Shown here piece by piece: positions 8,906 to 17,353 of a stretch of DNA of 64,000 nt. The stretch comes from Helicobacter didelphidarum (GTDB taxonomy: Bacteria > Campylobacterota > Campylobacteria > Campylobacterales > Helicobacteraceae). The stretch's first letter is position 1; each line of letters begins with the position of its first letter. The notes beneath the pieces are model-generated. The model did no database searches. It saw only the letters and a program-made list of their open reading frames with translations, and was not told where the DNA came from. The DNA is taken from NCBI RefSeq assembly GCF_003364195.1, contig NZ_NXLQ01000002.1, forward strand, positions 124,001-188,000. The letters run 5' to 3'. Both the position numbers and the translations under genes were made by a program.

Positions 8906-9556
8906 TCATGGTTGGATTCTATATTTTTTATTCCATGTGTTTATAAGTTTATTAACTACATAATTTATATGCTGTTTTAGATTATCAAAACTAAGTTCAA
9001 GGATTTCCTTGCGACACACAAAAACGAATGCAAAATTATTAGTCTCACATTCTTTTACGAAATCTCGCATAATGGCTTTAATCCGACGACGCAAGAGGTT
9101 ACGTTTGCATGCCTTTGCTACCTTTTTATTAATACTAAAACCTAATAGCATATCAGCACATATTTGACGATTATATCTCTTTTTATTCTTAAGATGAGTA
9201 AGGAAATCATATAAAGATATAGCATGAATTGTCATAAAATCTTTGTGAAAACGCATACCATGTGTAAAAACAAGATTAAATTCATAGGAATTTTTTAAAT
9301 GCTCAATATTACATCGTGAAAGATTATCAAAAGAATGTATTTTATCTTTTAATATCCCATTTACTGATAAATCTTTATTTTTTTTTCGGGTATAATAGTT
9401 TGTAATATTTCTTTTTTTTACATTATCTTTCTGCACATTTTTATACCTCAATTGCTTATTATTATGAGATTCTGAAACACGAATAGTTTTTACACTACAT
9501 AACAAAGTTACATGACTTTTATTTTGAATAGAATGGTTAGAACTTTTAGAATCCAA
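8906..9556 (-). CDS. rnpA: Ribonuclease P protein component with long N-terminal extension
   Basis: RnpA helps RNase P RNA to mature tRNA 5' ends. The core is clear from about residue 72: SFDN, EFNLVFTHGMRFHKDF, and the basic RNA-binding signature KKVAKACKRNLLRRRIKAIMRD spread over residues 145-170. The whole product is 216 residues, against 110-160 usually. The extra 70 N-terminal residues are Lys/Asn-rich and have no domain I recognise. The TTG at 9556 is preceded by AAAAGG at nine bases, which supports translation of the extension. The usual neighbours are missing: no rpmH upstream, and no yidD or yidC downstream. Confidence 0.85.
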   Translation of the reverse strand: MDSKSSNHSIQNKSHVTLLCSVKTIRVSESHNNKQLRYKNVQKDNVKKRNITNYYTRKKNKDLSVNGILKDKIHSFDNLSRCNIEHLKNSYEFNLVFTHGMRFHKDFMTIHAISLYDFLTHLKNKKRYNRQICADMLLGFSINKKVAKACKRNLLRRRIKAIMRDFVKECETNNFAFVFVCRKEILELSFDNLKQHINYVVNKLINTWNKKYRIQP

Positions 9557-9729
9557 AATATATTACCTTTTATATGAACTGAAACTGAGATACTATAATA
9601 CACTTATTTTTAGAATATAAAAAATAGAAAGAAATAATATAAATATACATGACTTAGCGACAAACTATCTTCTTATTTATAATTAGATTCAACTCGAATA
9701 CTTCAAGAGAATCTCATTTAGTGTAACTC

Positions 9730-10488
9730 TCATTGACCATTTTCTATAATACTTACATTATCATTAAAAATCCAACGTGAAAATACTACTAATGGCTTCT
9801 GTGATTCTAATAGCTCTTCTTGCTCATTTTGATAAATATTGATATGTAACTTATGCGAAGATTCTTGCAAGATATTTTGCGTTGATTTGGCTGTTTTATT
9901 CATTGAATTCGCAGATTCTGAGTTGTTAAAAGTATTTTTTAATGTAATCTTAAAATAAGCCTGATAATACCCACGTAATGGAAATGAAAACTCATCTGAC
10001 TTATAAATATTCTCAGAATCTAAGGACATAGGAATCGTTATAATATCCATCTTTTTGTTACCCGGAACAAGACGAACAATTTCCAACAAAATAGATTCTA
10101 TCTGGGGTTTTGTGTTGTCACGGCTTATTTCATTTTCATGAAACAATAAATATAGTCTATCATTTCCATGTAATCTCTCTTGCTCTAATGGAATATCTCT
10201 CGGCACAGAACTATCGTAATATGGACTTTTTAATATATTTTCTTTTTCTACTAATGGAATCTTATTTATCCCAATATATGGAGTATAAAATTGTTCAAAC
10301 TCATTTTGCTGCGAGAGGATTGCATTTACTTGAATATTCATATTTGTTTTACTTAAATTATATGGTTGATCTGTATCAATACTTTGCATGGTTGAAATTT
10401 TTATACTAATACTAATAAGCACAATACCTAATAAAATTATAAGCAAAATGCTAATAGACCATAAATTATTTTTCTCTGTTTGAGACAT
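9730..10488 (-). CDS. Single-pass membrane protein of the cbb3 cluster (HP0149-like position; possibly FixH-like)
   Basis: A 252-residue protein with one N-terminal membrane segment (residues 9-30, ILLIILLGIVLISISIKI) and a large exported domain with no catalytic motif I can identify. It starts two bases after the TPM-like gene behind GGGGGA. In H. pylori two uncharacterised genes follow ccoP and its small companion, and this gene sits in the same place. FixH/CcoH-type assembly proteins also have one N-terminal membrane helix and an exported beta-rich domain, so an oxidase assembly role is plausible. That is inferred from position and topology only. A Ser/Asn-rich stretch lies near residues 195-215. 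Confidence 0.7.
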   Translation of the reverse strand: MSQTEKNNLWSISILLIILLGIVLISISIKISTMQSIDTDQPYNLSKTNMNIQVNAILSQQNEFEQFYTPYIGINKIPLVEKENILKSPYYDSSVPRDIPLEQERLHGNDRLYLLFHENEISRDNTKPQIESILLEIVRLVPGNKKMDIITIPMSLDSENIYKSDEFSFPLRGYYQAYFKITLKNTFNNSESANSMNKTAKSTQNILQESSHKLHINIYQNEQEELLESQKPLVVFSRWIFNDNVSIIENGQ

Positions 10489-10490
10489 AT

Positions 10491-11378
10491 TTATCCCCCT
10501 TTTTTAAGCTTAGTAAAAAATCCATTACTTACTAGCACAAATAATCCGATCATAATAAAAAGCATGATATAAATAATAACCTTTGTCGCCTCACTTGGTC
10601 TTTCCATAGGTTTTGGAGCATCTAACTCTACATTATAATACTCTGCTATCGTATGTGCTAAGGCTAAATAAAGATTAGACAAACCTTCATTCACACCATC
10701 ACGATACTTAACGCTATCTAAAGCTTCTGCGGGAAGATATGGATATGCATATTCCTCAAGGAGTTTTTCATTCTTAATAAAATCTTTATTGCTTTGAATC
10801 GTAATTGCATGATCATTATAAAACAAGAAAATCACTGCATAGTCTCCATCTAAATGAGATATAAATTGTTGCTCATATTCTCGCCTTTTTTGATATTTTT
10901 TCTGTGGTGAATCATGTATTAGCGAAGATTCCGTTATTTTAGGAAAATCTTTATCTAAGCTGTTATCTGAATCTAGAATTGGTTGCTTAACAATATGGAT
11001 ATAAAGTTGTAGTTTTGTCTTATTGTAGATTTGATCTGAAATCATTTTCACAGATAATAAAGCATCGTGAGATAAAAGATCAATATCACCAGTAAGATAT
11101 CTAGTCTGTATAACACTATCTTGTAGATTTTTTTCATTATACTGTAATTCCATCGTGTTATCCACAACATTAGAATCTGTTTGTAGGACAATTTGCTGAA
11201 TAGGTGGAGATTCTTTTAAAAAATACTCTTTATTGGGTATAAAAGATTCCGAAGTATGAATAGTGATATTAGAAGATTCTGCTGTATATGGTACAGTAAA
11301 AGTATCTTCTTGGTAAAAATTATATCCAAATATACAATCAAATAAACTAAAGAATAAAAATACAATAAACTGTAACAT
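10491..11378 (-). CDS. TPM-domain membrane protein downstream of the cbb3 oxidase genes
   Basis: A 295-residue exported protein. It has an N-terminal hydrophobic signal (LQFIVFLFFSLFDCIFG), a central alpha/beta domain and a C-terminal membrane helix (VIIYIMLFIMIGLFVLVS). The central part (LLSHDALLSVKMISDQIYNKTKLQLYIHIV, then a DYAVIFLFYND segment and an LxxEYAYPYLP stretch) has the look of the TPM domain, known from photosystem assembly factors. ATG 11378 is chosen because AAGG lies five bases upstream. A 241-base gap separates it from the small gene before it, so it may have its own promoter. A role in oxidase assembly or turnover is inferred from the neighbourhood. Confidence 0.65.
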   Translation of the reverse strand: MLQFIVFLFFSLFDCIFGYNFYQEDTFTVPYTAESSNITIHTSESFIPNKEYFLKESPPIQQIVLQTDSNVVDNTMELQYNEKNLQDSVIQTRYLTGDIDLLSHDALLSVKMISDQIYNKTKLQLYIHIVKQPILDSDNSLDKDFPKITESSLIHDSPQKKYQKRREYEQQFISHLDGDYAVIFLFYNDHAITIQSNKDFIKNEKLLEEYAYPYLPAEALDSVKYRDGVNEGLSNLYLALAHTIAEYYNVELDAPKPMERPSEATKVIIYIMLFIMIGLFVLVSNGFFTKLKKGG

Positions 11379-11622
11379 CAAAACCTTATCCTAATCGATA
11401 TTCTCGAATACTTCATGATTATATTGACCTTATATTTTTTATATTAATGCATTCATGATCTTGCAAAATAAAATATCAGCACGATATACAAATATTGCAC
11501 AAAAATATAACCTCTTCAAGTCAATACAATAACTAAAACTTCAATTATATCATAAAATGTAGTCTTTAAACAAAATATTCAAAGACTAGAAATTTTAAAG
11601 CTCAGATTCGGTTATTATCCTC

Positions 11623-11730
11623 TTAAACTGCATGTAGATATTGATAGGGAGAAAGCGTTAGAACAATTGTCAATAATGCAATTCCAACAAGAACGATAGC
11701 AACAAATTTTTCAAGTCCTGTAAATTTCAT
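11623..11730 (-). CDS. 35-residue single-helix membrane peptide in the cbb3 operon
   Basis: A very small gene: MKFTGLEKFVAIVLVGIALL begins a 35-residue product with one membrane helix and a short tail ending YQYLHAV. The start is well supported by AAGGAG seven bases upstream. It lies 12 bases after the DUF4006-like gene on the same strand, exactly like a member of the operon. The size and single helix resemble small subunits or stabilising peptides of terminal oxidases. I do not know a named family for it. Function is inferred from position. Confidence 0.7.
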   Translation of the reverse strand: MKFTGLEKFVAIVLVGIALLTIVLTLSPYQYLHAV

Positions 11731-11742
11731 ATTATCTCCTTT

Positions 11743-11946
11743 TTATTTTGAAAGTGATTTAAACGCATCATGATTTGCAGAATCATTTTTATTCAAACTG
11801 CTTGCATCAATTTGATAAAAAGTTGTCGCAGTATCTTTTTGCACACGAATAGCATTATATCCTGTAACAACAGCTGCTCCAACAACAATCAAAACTGCAA
11901 GTAAAAAGCCAACCAAACTATTTAAAATATTAATAAGTGCTTGCAT
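11743..11946 (-). CDS. DUF4006-like small membrane protein following ccoP
   Basis: A 67-residue protein with one membrane helix (LVGFLLAVLIVVGAAVVTGYN) and a short exported C-terminal tail. Its place directly after ccoP, 12 bases downstream, matches H. pylori HP0148 and the family known as DUF4006, found in Campylobacterota oxidase operons. No catalytic residues are visible. A structural or assembly role with the cbb3 oxidase is likely, based on genomic context. Confidence 0.75.
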   Translation of the reverse strand: MQALINILNSLVGFLLAVLIVVGAAVVTGYNAIRVQKDTATTFYQIDASSLNKNDSANHDAFKSLSK

Positions 11947-11958
11947 AATATACTCCCA

Positions 11959-12840
11959 TTATTGAATTTCTTGTTTTGTGGCAATAAAAGACTGCAATGC
12001 CTCTATTTCTCTCTCACTAAGATTGAGATACTTAAATGAAGGCATAACACCAATATTTCCTTTTTTGCCATATTCTAAAACATCATTAAGAAATGCTGTT
12101 TTACCATAAACTTGTAAGGATGGTCCAACACCCTCAATGCCTTCACCATTATCACCATGACAAGTAAAGCATGTTCCTACATCATTATAAACTTCTTTAC
12201 CATATTCCACTAGTTCTTTATCATAAGTTTTGGTTTTGTCGCCTACAATTTCACTCATAACATATTGGGCTACCGCCTGTATATCTTTTTCTTCTTCAAG
12301 TAATCCTTCTGGCATTATACCCGGATCGTCCATTCCTGCGACATGCAAACCTGCACTACCATGCTTAATAGTATCTATGATGCCTTCAACTTTACCCCAA
12401 CGAGTAAGATTCTGTGCCGTGCCGTCATTACCTTCAGCAGTCAATCCATGACACTGGGCACATTGAACAAGAAAAATTTGTTCTCCCATTTCACGCAATT
12501 TATCTGCATCCATATTTGCATGGATTGTTTCAAATCGTTGATTATAGATCCTTGACTCTTCGTTATATTCGCCAATTTGTGAATACGCATTTAAAGGATA
12601 ACCAAATAAAATATACCATACAGCCCAAATCATAACACCAAGCATTGTAAGCAACCAGCCAGTTGGGATATTATTGCTAAACTCACGAATACCATCCCAT
12701 TCATGAGTAGTAAGCTCACCATCTGCACGCTCACTTTTCATTTTATTAATATAAAACACAGCAATTATAATTGTCAAAAATAAAATTACAACTGCACCAA
12801 TGAAACCAATCATATTAATATGATCACTTAGCCAACCCAT
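11959..12840 (-). CDS. ccoP: cbb3-type cytochrome c oxidase subunit III (CcoP)
   Basis: A 293-residue di-heme cytochrome c subunit of the high-affinity terminal oxidase. It has two membrane helices (about 10-31 and 62-80) and the conserved DGIREFSNNIPTGW stretch between them. Two periplasmic cytochrome c domains carry CAQCH (127-131) and CFTCH (224-228), with Met ligands in the IMPEG and VMPSF loops. It delivers electrons from soluble cytochrome c to CcoO/CcoN. The ATG follows AAGGAG and overlaps the end of ccoQ by 17 bases. Confidence 0.95.
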   Translation of the reverse strand: MGWLSDHINMIGFIGAVVILFLTIIIAVFYINKMKSERADGELTTHEWDGIREFSNNIPTGWLLTMLGVMIWAVWYILFGYPLNAYSQIGEYNEESRIYNQRFETIHANMDADKLREMGEQIFLVQCAQCHGLTAEGNDGTAQNLTRWGKVEGIIDTIKHGSAGLHVAGMDDPGIMPEGLLEEEKDIQAVAQYVMSEIVGDKTKTYDKELVEYGKEVYNDVGTCFTCHGDNGEGIEGVGPSLQVYGKTAFLNDVLEYGKKGNIGVMPSFKYLNLSEREIEALQSFIATKQEIQ

Positions 12841-13066
12841 TATTATCTCCTTCTTTGGTGTCGTTATAGGATTCTATTATTTCATCATCTAAAGAATCAT
12901 TAAGAGCTAATTTACTATATTTTTCGTAATCTACTTTTCCCGTAGCTTGTGCTCTATAAAGATAAAAAATATAAGAATACAACCAAACTACTAAAAATAC
13001 AATTGAAAGAAAATATGCTCCCTTTAGACTCAAGAAATCAAATCCATAAATTTCTAAACTCATCAT
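12824..13066 (-). CDS. ccoQ: cbb3-type cytochrome oxidase subunit CcoQ
   Basis: An 80-residue membrane protein with one helix (GAYFLSIVFLVVWLYSYIFYLY) and an acidic cytoplasmic tail. Its position between ccoO and ccoP identifies it as CcoQ/FixQ, the small stabilising subunit; sequence conservation in this family is low. Two adjacent ATG codons (13066 and 13063) follow AAAGG, and the second has the better spacing. The last 17 bases overlap ccoP, implying translational coupling. Confidence 0.85.
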   Translation of the reverse strand: MMSLEIYGFDFLSLKGAYFLSIVFLVVWLYSYIFYLYRAQATGKVDYEKYSKLALNDSLDDEIIESYNDTKEGDNNGLAK

Positions 13067-13081
13067 GATACCTTTTGAAAA

Positions 13082-13780
13082 TTACTTAACGATTCGATTT
13101 GAACCTAAGCTATTTAAATAAGCAATTAAAGCAACAATTTCAGTAACTTTACCTTGTCCATCATTAAACTCTTGTGCGGTTTGTTCATTTTTCATTTCTT
13201 CTACTACAATCCTAGCATCTTCTGTAAATTGTGCTTTTGCTTCATTAAAAGAACCAAGTTTTATGCTTGTTTTTAAGCCATCAACATCATAAGGAACATT
13301 AAAAACTTTCTTTTGTGTTAAAGCTTCTGCATACGCTGTATCAAAATCAGCCTCTTTTGTATAAAGATGCTTATATGCAGGCATAATAGATCGTGGCACA
13401 ACAGAATTAGGATCATACATGTGATTAGCATGCCAATCGCTACTACTTCTATCGCCAATTCTATGTAAATCTGGGCCTGTTCTCTTGGAACCCCAAAGGA
13501 AAGGTCTATCATACGCATATTCACCACTTAAGCTATACATACCATAACGCATAACTTCACTTTTAAACTCACGAATAAGCTGGGAATGACAATTATAACA
13601 ACCTTCTTTCATATAAACATCTCTGCCCGCTGTTTCAAGTACAGTCAATGGACGCAAACCCTCAATGGGCTGTGAAGATTTCCTAAAGTCTGGAATAATT
13701 TGCACTAAACCAGCAATCGAAAATGTAACCACAAATGCGATTGTAAAAAAGAAAGGGTTTTTCTCTAACCAACTAAACAT
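13082..13780 (-). CDS. ccoO: cbb3-type cytochrome c oxidase subunit II (CcoO)
   Basis: A 232-residue mono-heme cytochrome c subunit. It has an N-terminal membrane anchor (about 10-30), the heme site CYNCH (61-65) followed by the conserved RPFLWGSKRTGPDLHRIG stretch, and the Met-ligand segment PRSIMPAY. It transfers electrons from CcoP to the catalytic subunit. The length is normal. It lies 11 bases after ccoN and 15 bases before ccoQ on the same strand. Confidence 0.95.
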   Translation of the reverse strand: MFSWLEKNPFFFTIAFVVTFSIAGLVQIIPDFRKSSQPIEGLRPLTVLETAGRDVYMKEGCYNCHSQLIREFKSEVMRYGMYSLSGEYAYDRPFLWGSKRTGPDLHRIGDRSSSDWHANHMYDPNSVVPRSIMPAYKHLYTKEADFDTAYAEALTQKKVFNVPYDVDGLKTSIKLGSFNEAKAQFTEDARIVVEEMKNEQTAQEFNDGQGKVTEIVALIAYLNSLGSNRIVK

Positions 13781-13791
13781 TAAATCCTCCT

Positions 13792-15258
13792 TTAAGATGC
13801 CATTGGTGAAGCATATTCAGGTTCTTTTTGAAGTTCCCTAGCAACAACAATAGTCATAACAACATTATAGATAAACATAATAAAACCACACAAATACAGC
13901 AATCCACCAATACCTCTTAGTATAAAATAGGGCTTCAAAGTTACAACTGTATCAATGAAAGAGTATTTAAGTTGACCAAGCTCTGTAATATCTCTCCACA
14001 TCATACCTTGAACGATACCAGCAATCCACATACTAGAAAAATAAAACACAATACCAATCGTCATAATCCAAAATTGTGCTTCAATAATTTTCTTAGAATA
14101 GATTTCTCTACCAAATAGTCTTGGTAACATATGGTAAATAGCTGCGATAATTGTGAAAGCAACCCAACCCAGTGCAGCATCATGAACATGCCCAACAATC
14201 CAATCTGTAAAATGTGCTAAAGCATTAACTGACTTAATAGATTGAATTGGTCCCTCAAGAGTTGCTAACATATACCATGTGGAAGCAAGAATCAAAAATT
14301 TAATCAATGGAGATTCTTTTAGCTGATGCCATTGCCCTCTCATGGTTAAAAGCATATTAATAGCAGTTCCCCATGATGGTAAGATAAGAACAACAGAAAA
14401 CACAGAACCCAAACTTTGCACCCAATCAGGAACTGTTGAATAAATTACATGGTGTCCACCAGCCCAAATATAAACAAACATTAAACTCCAAAATGAGAAC
14501 AAAGTAAGTTTATAGGAAAATATAGGTTGTCCAGATTCTTTTGGTAAAAAATAATAAATCAAACCAATGATGCCAGATGTGAAAACAAAAGCAACAGCAT
14601 TATGTCCCCACCACCATTGAATCAATGCATCGTTAGTTCCAGCATACATAGAAATACTATGCCATATACTACCAATACCACCACTTACTAGATAAGTTGG
14701 CACAGCAAGATTATTGAAAATAAACAATACTGAAATTGCGGTAAATGTAGCAATAAAATACCAAAGAGAAATATAGATAACTTTTTCTCTTCTCACAGCC
14801 ATAGAACCAAACATACTGGTTCCCCAAAGCACCCACATAACAACAATCAAAATATCAACAATCCAAGGCAATTCCGCATATTCTTTGGATTGCGTAATAC
14901 CTGCAAAAAGAGTAAAAAGTGCAAGTGCAAGAACAACTACATATATCAACAGATGCAATACACCAACAAGTTTTAAGAAAGGATGATCATAATAAGTGAT
15001 CTTCAATACTCTCTGCCCAAAGTAATACCAACCAGCCCAAATACCACTTACAGTAAAACCATAAATAATTACATTGGTATGTAAGGGACGTAATCTACCA
15101 AAAATAGAATATTCCCCTGCAATATAATTCAAATCTGGCACAGCCAACTGAAATGCCAATATCACACCGATTAACATACCAAGAAAACCAGTTACCACGC
15201 AAATAAGCAAAAACCATTTTGCAAGCGAGTAATCATATTGTTTCATGCCTTCTTGCAT
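13792..15258 (-). CDS. ccoN: cbb3-type cytochrome c oxidase catalytic subunit I (CcoN)
   Basis: A 488-residue, twelve-helix heme-copper oxidase subunit. All metal ligands are visible: low-spin heme His60 (RPLHTN) and His359, CuB ligands His219 (WWWGHN) and His269/His270 (GGHH), and high-spin heme His357 in GHVHDAALGW. The Tyr pair in GLIYYFLPKESG is at the position of the cross-linked Tyr of cbb3 enzymes. The complex reduces oxygen at very low concentration and fits a microaerophile. ATG 15258 follows AAGGAG. It is the first gene of the operon and is transcribed away from the small lipoprotein gene. Confidence 0.97.
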   Translation of the reverse strand: MQEGMKQYDYSLAKWFLLICVVTGFLGMLIGVILAFQLAVPDLNYIAGEYSIFGRLRPLHTNVIIYGFTVSGIWAGWYYFGQRVLKITYYDHPFLKLVGVLHLLIYVVVLALALFTLFAGITQSKEYAELPWIVDILIVVMWVLWGTSMFGSMAVRREKVIYISLWYFIATFTAISVLFIFNNLAVPTYLVSGGIGSIWHSISMYAGTNDALIQWWWGHNAVAFVFTSGIIGLIYYFLPKESGQPIFSYKLTLFSFWSLMFVYIWAGGHHVIYSTVPDWVQSLGSVFSVVLILPSWGTAINMLLTMRGQWHQLKESPLIKFLILASTWYMLATLEGPIQSIKSVNALAHFTDWIVGHVHDAALGWVAFTIIAAIYHMLPRLFGREIYSKKIIEAQFWIMTIGIVFYFSSMWIAGIVQGMMWRDITELGQLKYSFIDTVVTLKPYFILRGIGGLLYLCGFIMFIYNVVMTIVVARELQKEPEYASPMAS

Positions 15259-15301
15259 ACAATCTCCTTCTGAAAAATTAAGTCACAAAGAACATTTTAT
15301 T

Positions 15302-15307
15302 ATTGTA
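15302..15307 (-). promoter_or_regulatory. Putative -10 box for the cco operon
   Basis: On the minus strand TACAAT lies about 45 bases upstream of the ccoN ATG, inside an A/T-rich stretch, as expected for a Helicobacter housekeeping promoter. No clear regulator site was identified beside it. Confidence 0.35.
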
Positions 15308-15502
15308 GTATTCCTATTATTAGTTAAAGCTTAAAAATAGTGAATTACTGATTAAAAAATAATACAAAATGAAAAATGTCTGGTATTTTAGGTAAAAATG
15401 TTACTTTTTTACAATAAAGACTATAAACAAATATAATCAATTTTAAGAATCATTGGTGTTAAAAAATAAATCAATACTATTGAAATTTCTAAAATGATTA
15501 CT

Positions 15503-15531
15503 TAATAAAACAATTATTTATTGTTTTATTA
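15503..15531. promoter_or_regulatory. Perfect 12-bp inverted repeat upstream of the small lipoprotein gene
   Basis: TAATAAAACAAT (15503-15514) is exactly mirrored by ATTGTTTTATTA (15520-15531) around TATTT. It lies in the divergent region between ccoN and the lipoprotein gene and abuts a second dyad. It resembles an operator for a dimeric regulator; a hairpin insulating the two divergent units is the alternative. Confidence 0.5.
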
Positions 15532-15551
15532 CATTTGGAATACTCCAAATG
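15532..15551. promoter_or_regulatory. Second perfect dyad, centred near -40 of the lipoprotein promoter
   Basis: CATTTGGA (15532-15539) is mirrored by TCCAAATG (15544-15551) around ATAC. The centre is about 40 bases before the start predicted from the TACAAT box at 15569-15574, the usual place for an activator or repressor site. A 13-base palindrome, TAGAATAATTCTA, follows at 15574-15586. Confidence 0.5.
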
Positions 15552-15598
15552 GACTCGTTTTTGCTTGATACAATAGAATAATTCTAAAGGAGAAAATT

Positions 15599-15772
15599 AT
15601 GCAAAAAAATATATTGCTCGTTGTTATTTGTATATTAGGATTGCTGTTTAGTGCTTGTGCAAATAAAAAAGTAAAGTCAAATAAAACTTTTGTAAGCACA
15701 AAATGTGATATGGTATGTAGTAATACAGAATGTAATCAAGTTTGCACAACAATAGAAGGAACACTTAAATAA
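15599..15772 (+). CDS. Small Cys-rich lipoprotein
   Basis: A 57-residue product not longer than many overlooked genes. A hydrophobic signal (NILLVVICILGLLF) leads to the lipobox FSAC, with Cys20 as the lipid site. The mature part is 38 residues and holds four more cysteines in CDMVC and CNQVC with a central TEC, giving a spacing that could bind metal or form disulfides. AAAGGAG lies seven bases before the ATG. It has its own promoter region with two perfect dyads and a palindrome, so it is probably regulated. I do not recognise a family; metal or redox stress is a guess from the cysteines. Confidence 0.75.
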   Translation: MQKNILLVVICILGLLFSACANKKVKSNKTFVSTKCDMVCSNTECNQVCTTIEGTLK

Positions 15773-15944
15773 TATTTATGGTATTGCTTTGGTCATTATT
15801 TTGTTTATTAAGATTCAATGTAAGAAAGAATTATTGTATAGCAATACATGACACATAAATTAAACATAGACTTGTTAAATATTATAATAATAAATGATAA
15901 TACAAAATTGCTTAAGATTCTAACATTACATTCTAAGGATATTC

Positions 15945-16271
15945 ATGATGCAGATTAGAAAAATATATAGAGCAATGGTTGGCCTAATTGTTAGCATTAA
16001 CTTTGTTATTGCTGTGCCACCACACATTGAATCCAGCTACAATCAAGTGTGTTGGGATTGTTACACCCCAGAAATATCTATCCAGAATTTTCTCAATAAA
16101 CATCGAGAAACTTTGCGTAATCTTTGCTTTAAAAAAGATGCTGATGCATGTCTCATGATGGCTCAATCTTACGCAGCAATTGGCAATGGATTTGATGCAC
16201 AAGATTATTGGCAAAGAGCCTGTAAACTTGGTAAGAAAGAAGCTTGTCCAATGGTAGAGGAAGATGAATAA
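15945..16271 (+). CDS. Secreted Sel1-like repeat protein, Cys-rich (Hcp-like)
   Basis: A 108-residue exported protein. A signal peptide (about residues 1-23, ending VIAVPP) is followed by an N-terminal piece with CWDC and one Sel1-like repeat, DADACLMMAQSYAAIG, then FDAQDYWQRACKLGKKEAC. The cysteine spacing is that of the Helicobacter cysteine-rich proteins (Hcp), in which each repeat is closed by a disulfide. Those have several repeats; this protein has about one and a half, so it may be a minimal member. Function is unknown. It sits on the same strand as the small lipoprotein, 170 bases downstream. Confidence 0.7.
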   Translation: MMQIRKIYRAMVGLIVSINFVIAVPPHIESSYNQVCWDCYTPEISIQNFLNKHRETLRNLCFKKDADACLMMAQSYAAIGNGFDAQDYWQRACKLGKKEACPMVEEDE

Positions 16272-16528
16272 TATAACTTTAAATATCTTAATCATAGGAG
16301 ATTTTCTACGACTTCTTCAGTCTTGATTCCTTGAGGCATAATAAACAATTTTATTCATTGCTACCTTTCTATCTTGAATAGATTCTAATTTGCAATAAGA
16401 AGCTATCCACACATAATATTTCCACACTACAGGTTCAAATTCAAAACTCTATACCATGTAAATTTTTATTTTATTTTTGCTATGTATTACCTTAATTAAT
16501 TTATTGTTATCTTGAGTTGACCTTGATT

Positions 16529-17254
16529 TTATTTCTTAATGTCTTCATAATATAATTGTTCAATTTTATCTGCTTGCTTTAAGAAAAAATAATGATCACC
16601 ATCTAGAATATGTTTATGAGCTGTTGGTAAAAAAGTGCAAATTTTTTCATATGCAACCAAAGGAGTAGCACTATCTTGTCTGCCCCAAAAAATAGTTGCT
16701 TTATATTTAAAATTGGCATAAACTTGCGAAAAATCTTCATTTACAACGCATTTAAAAATCTCATACATTATAGGAGTTAGATTGTGTGCATCTTTAGCAC
16801 GTAAAAAGTTTTGATTGATTTTACTATATTTGAGAATCTTAGAAAAAAGAATCTTACATCGAACACTAAAAGGCTTTGGTAACAAGATTCCTGCACTACT
16901 TAAAAGTATAATATCATAATGTAATAATAATGCGATTTTCCCACCAAAACTATGCCCCACAACAATATCCTGATGAGTTTCATTATTTATTGAAATTTCT
17001 TTTAAGAAAATTTCAATAATTTTTGCATAATCATAGGTATCTAAAAAAAATTCAGTAGAACTCCCACCAAATCCGGGTAAATCAATATAGATATGATTAA
17101 AATCTTTAAAATTATTCATAAATGACATTTCCATTAGTTCCTTATTGCTTCCCCAACCATGTAGAAATATCATATTTTTTTGTGCTTTATTATTAATTGT
17201 TTTATATGAAATATTTATATTTTCTTGTTTGTAGAAAATCTCTCGTAATGCCAT
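16529..17254 (-). CDS. Alpha/beta hydrolase
   Basis: A 241-residue alpha/beta hydrolase. It has the oxyanion segment LHGWGSNKE (31-39), the nucleophile elbow GHSFGG with Ser102, a late Asp in WGRQDSATP and the His in GDHYFF near the end. The length and layout match the small family annotated in Helicobacter as 2-hydroxy-6-oxohepta-2,4-dienoate hydrolase-like; the true substrate is unknown. The ATG follows AAGGAA. It diverges from greA. Confidence 0.8.
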   Translation of the reverse strand: MALREIFYKQENINISYKTINNKAQKNMIFLHGWGSNKELMEMSFMNNFKDFNHIYIDLPGFGGSSTEFFLDTYDYAKIIEIFLKEISINNETHQDIVVGHSFGGKIALLLHYDIILLSSAGILLPKPFSVRCKILFSKILKYSKINQNFLRAKDAHNLTPIMYEIFKCVVNEDFSQVYANFKYKATIFWGRQDSATPLVAYEKICTFLPTAHKHILDGDHYFFLKQADKIEQLYYEDIKK

Positions 17255-17353
17255 TATATTTCCTTTGCCCTAAGAATAAAAAGATAATTGTAATACAAAA
17301 TTGTATATATTTTTTTGTATAATATCCTTACAATTATAATGAAAGGAAAAATT

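Noticed and set aside
16425-16450. T-arm-like sequence (GGTTCAAATTC)
   Set aside because: No acceptor stem or anticodon arm can be drawn around it, so it is not a tRNA.
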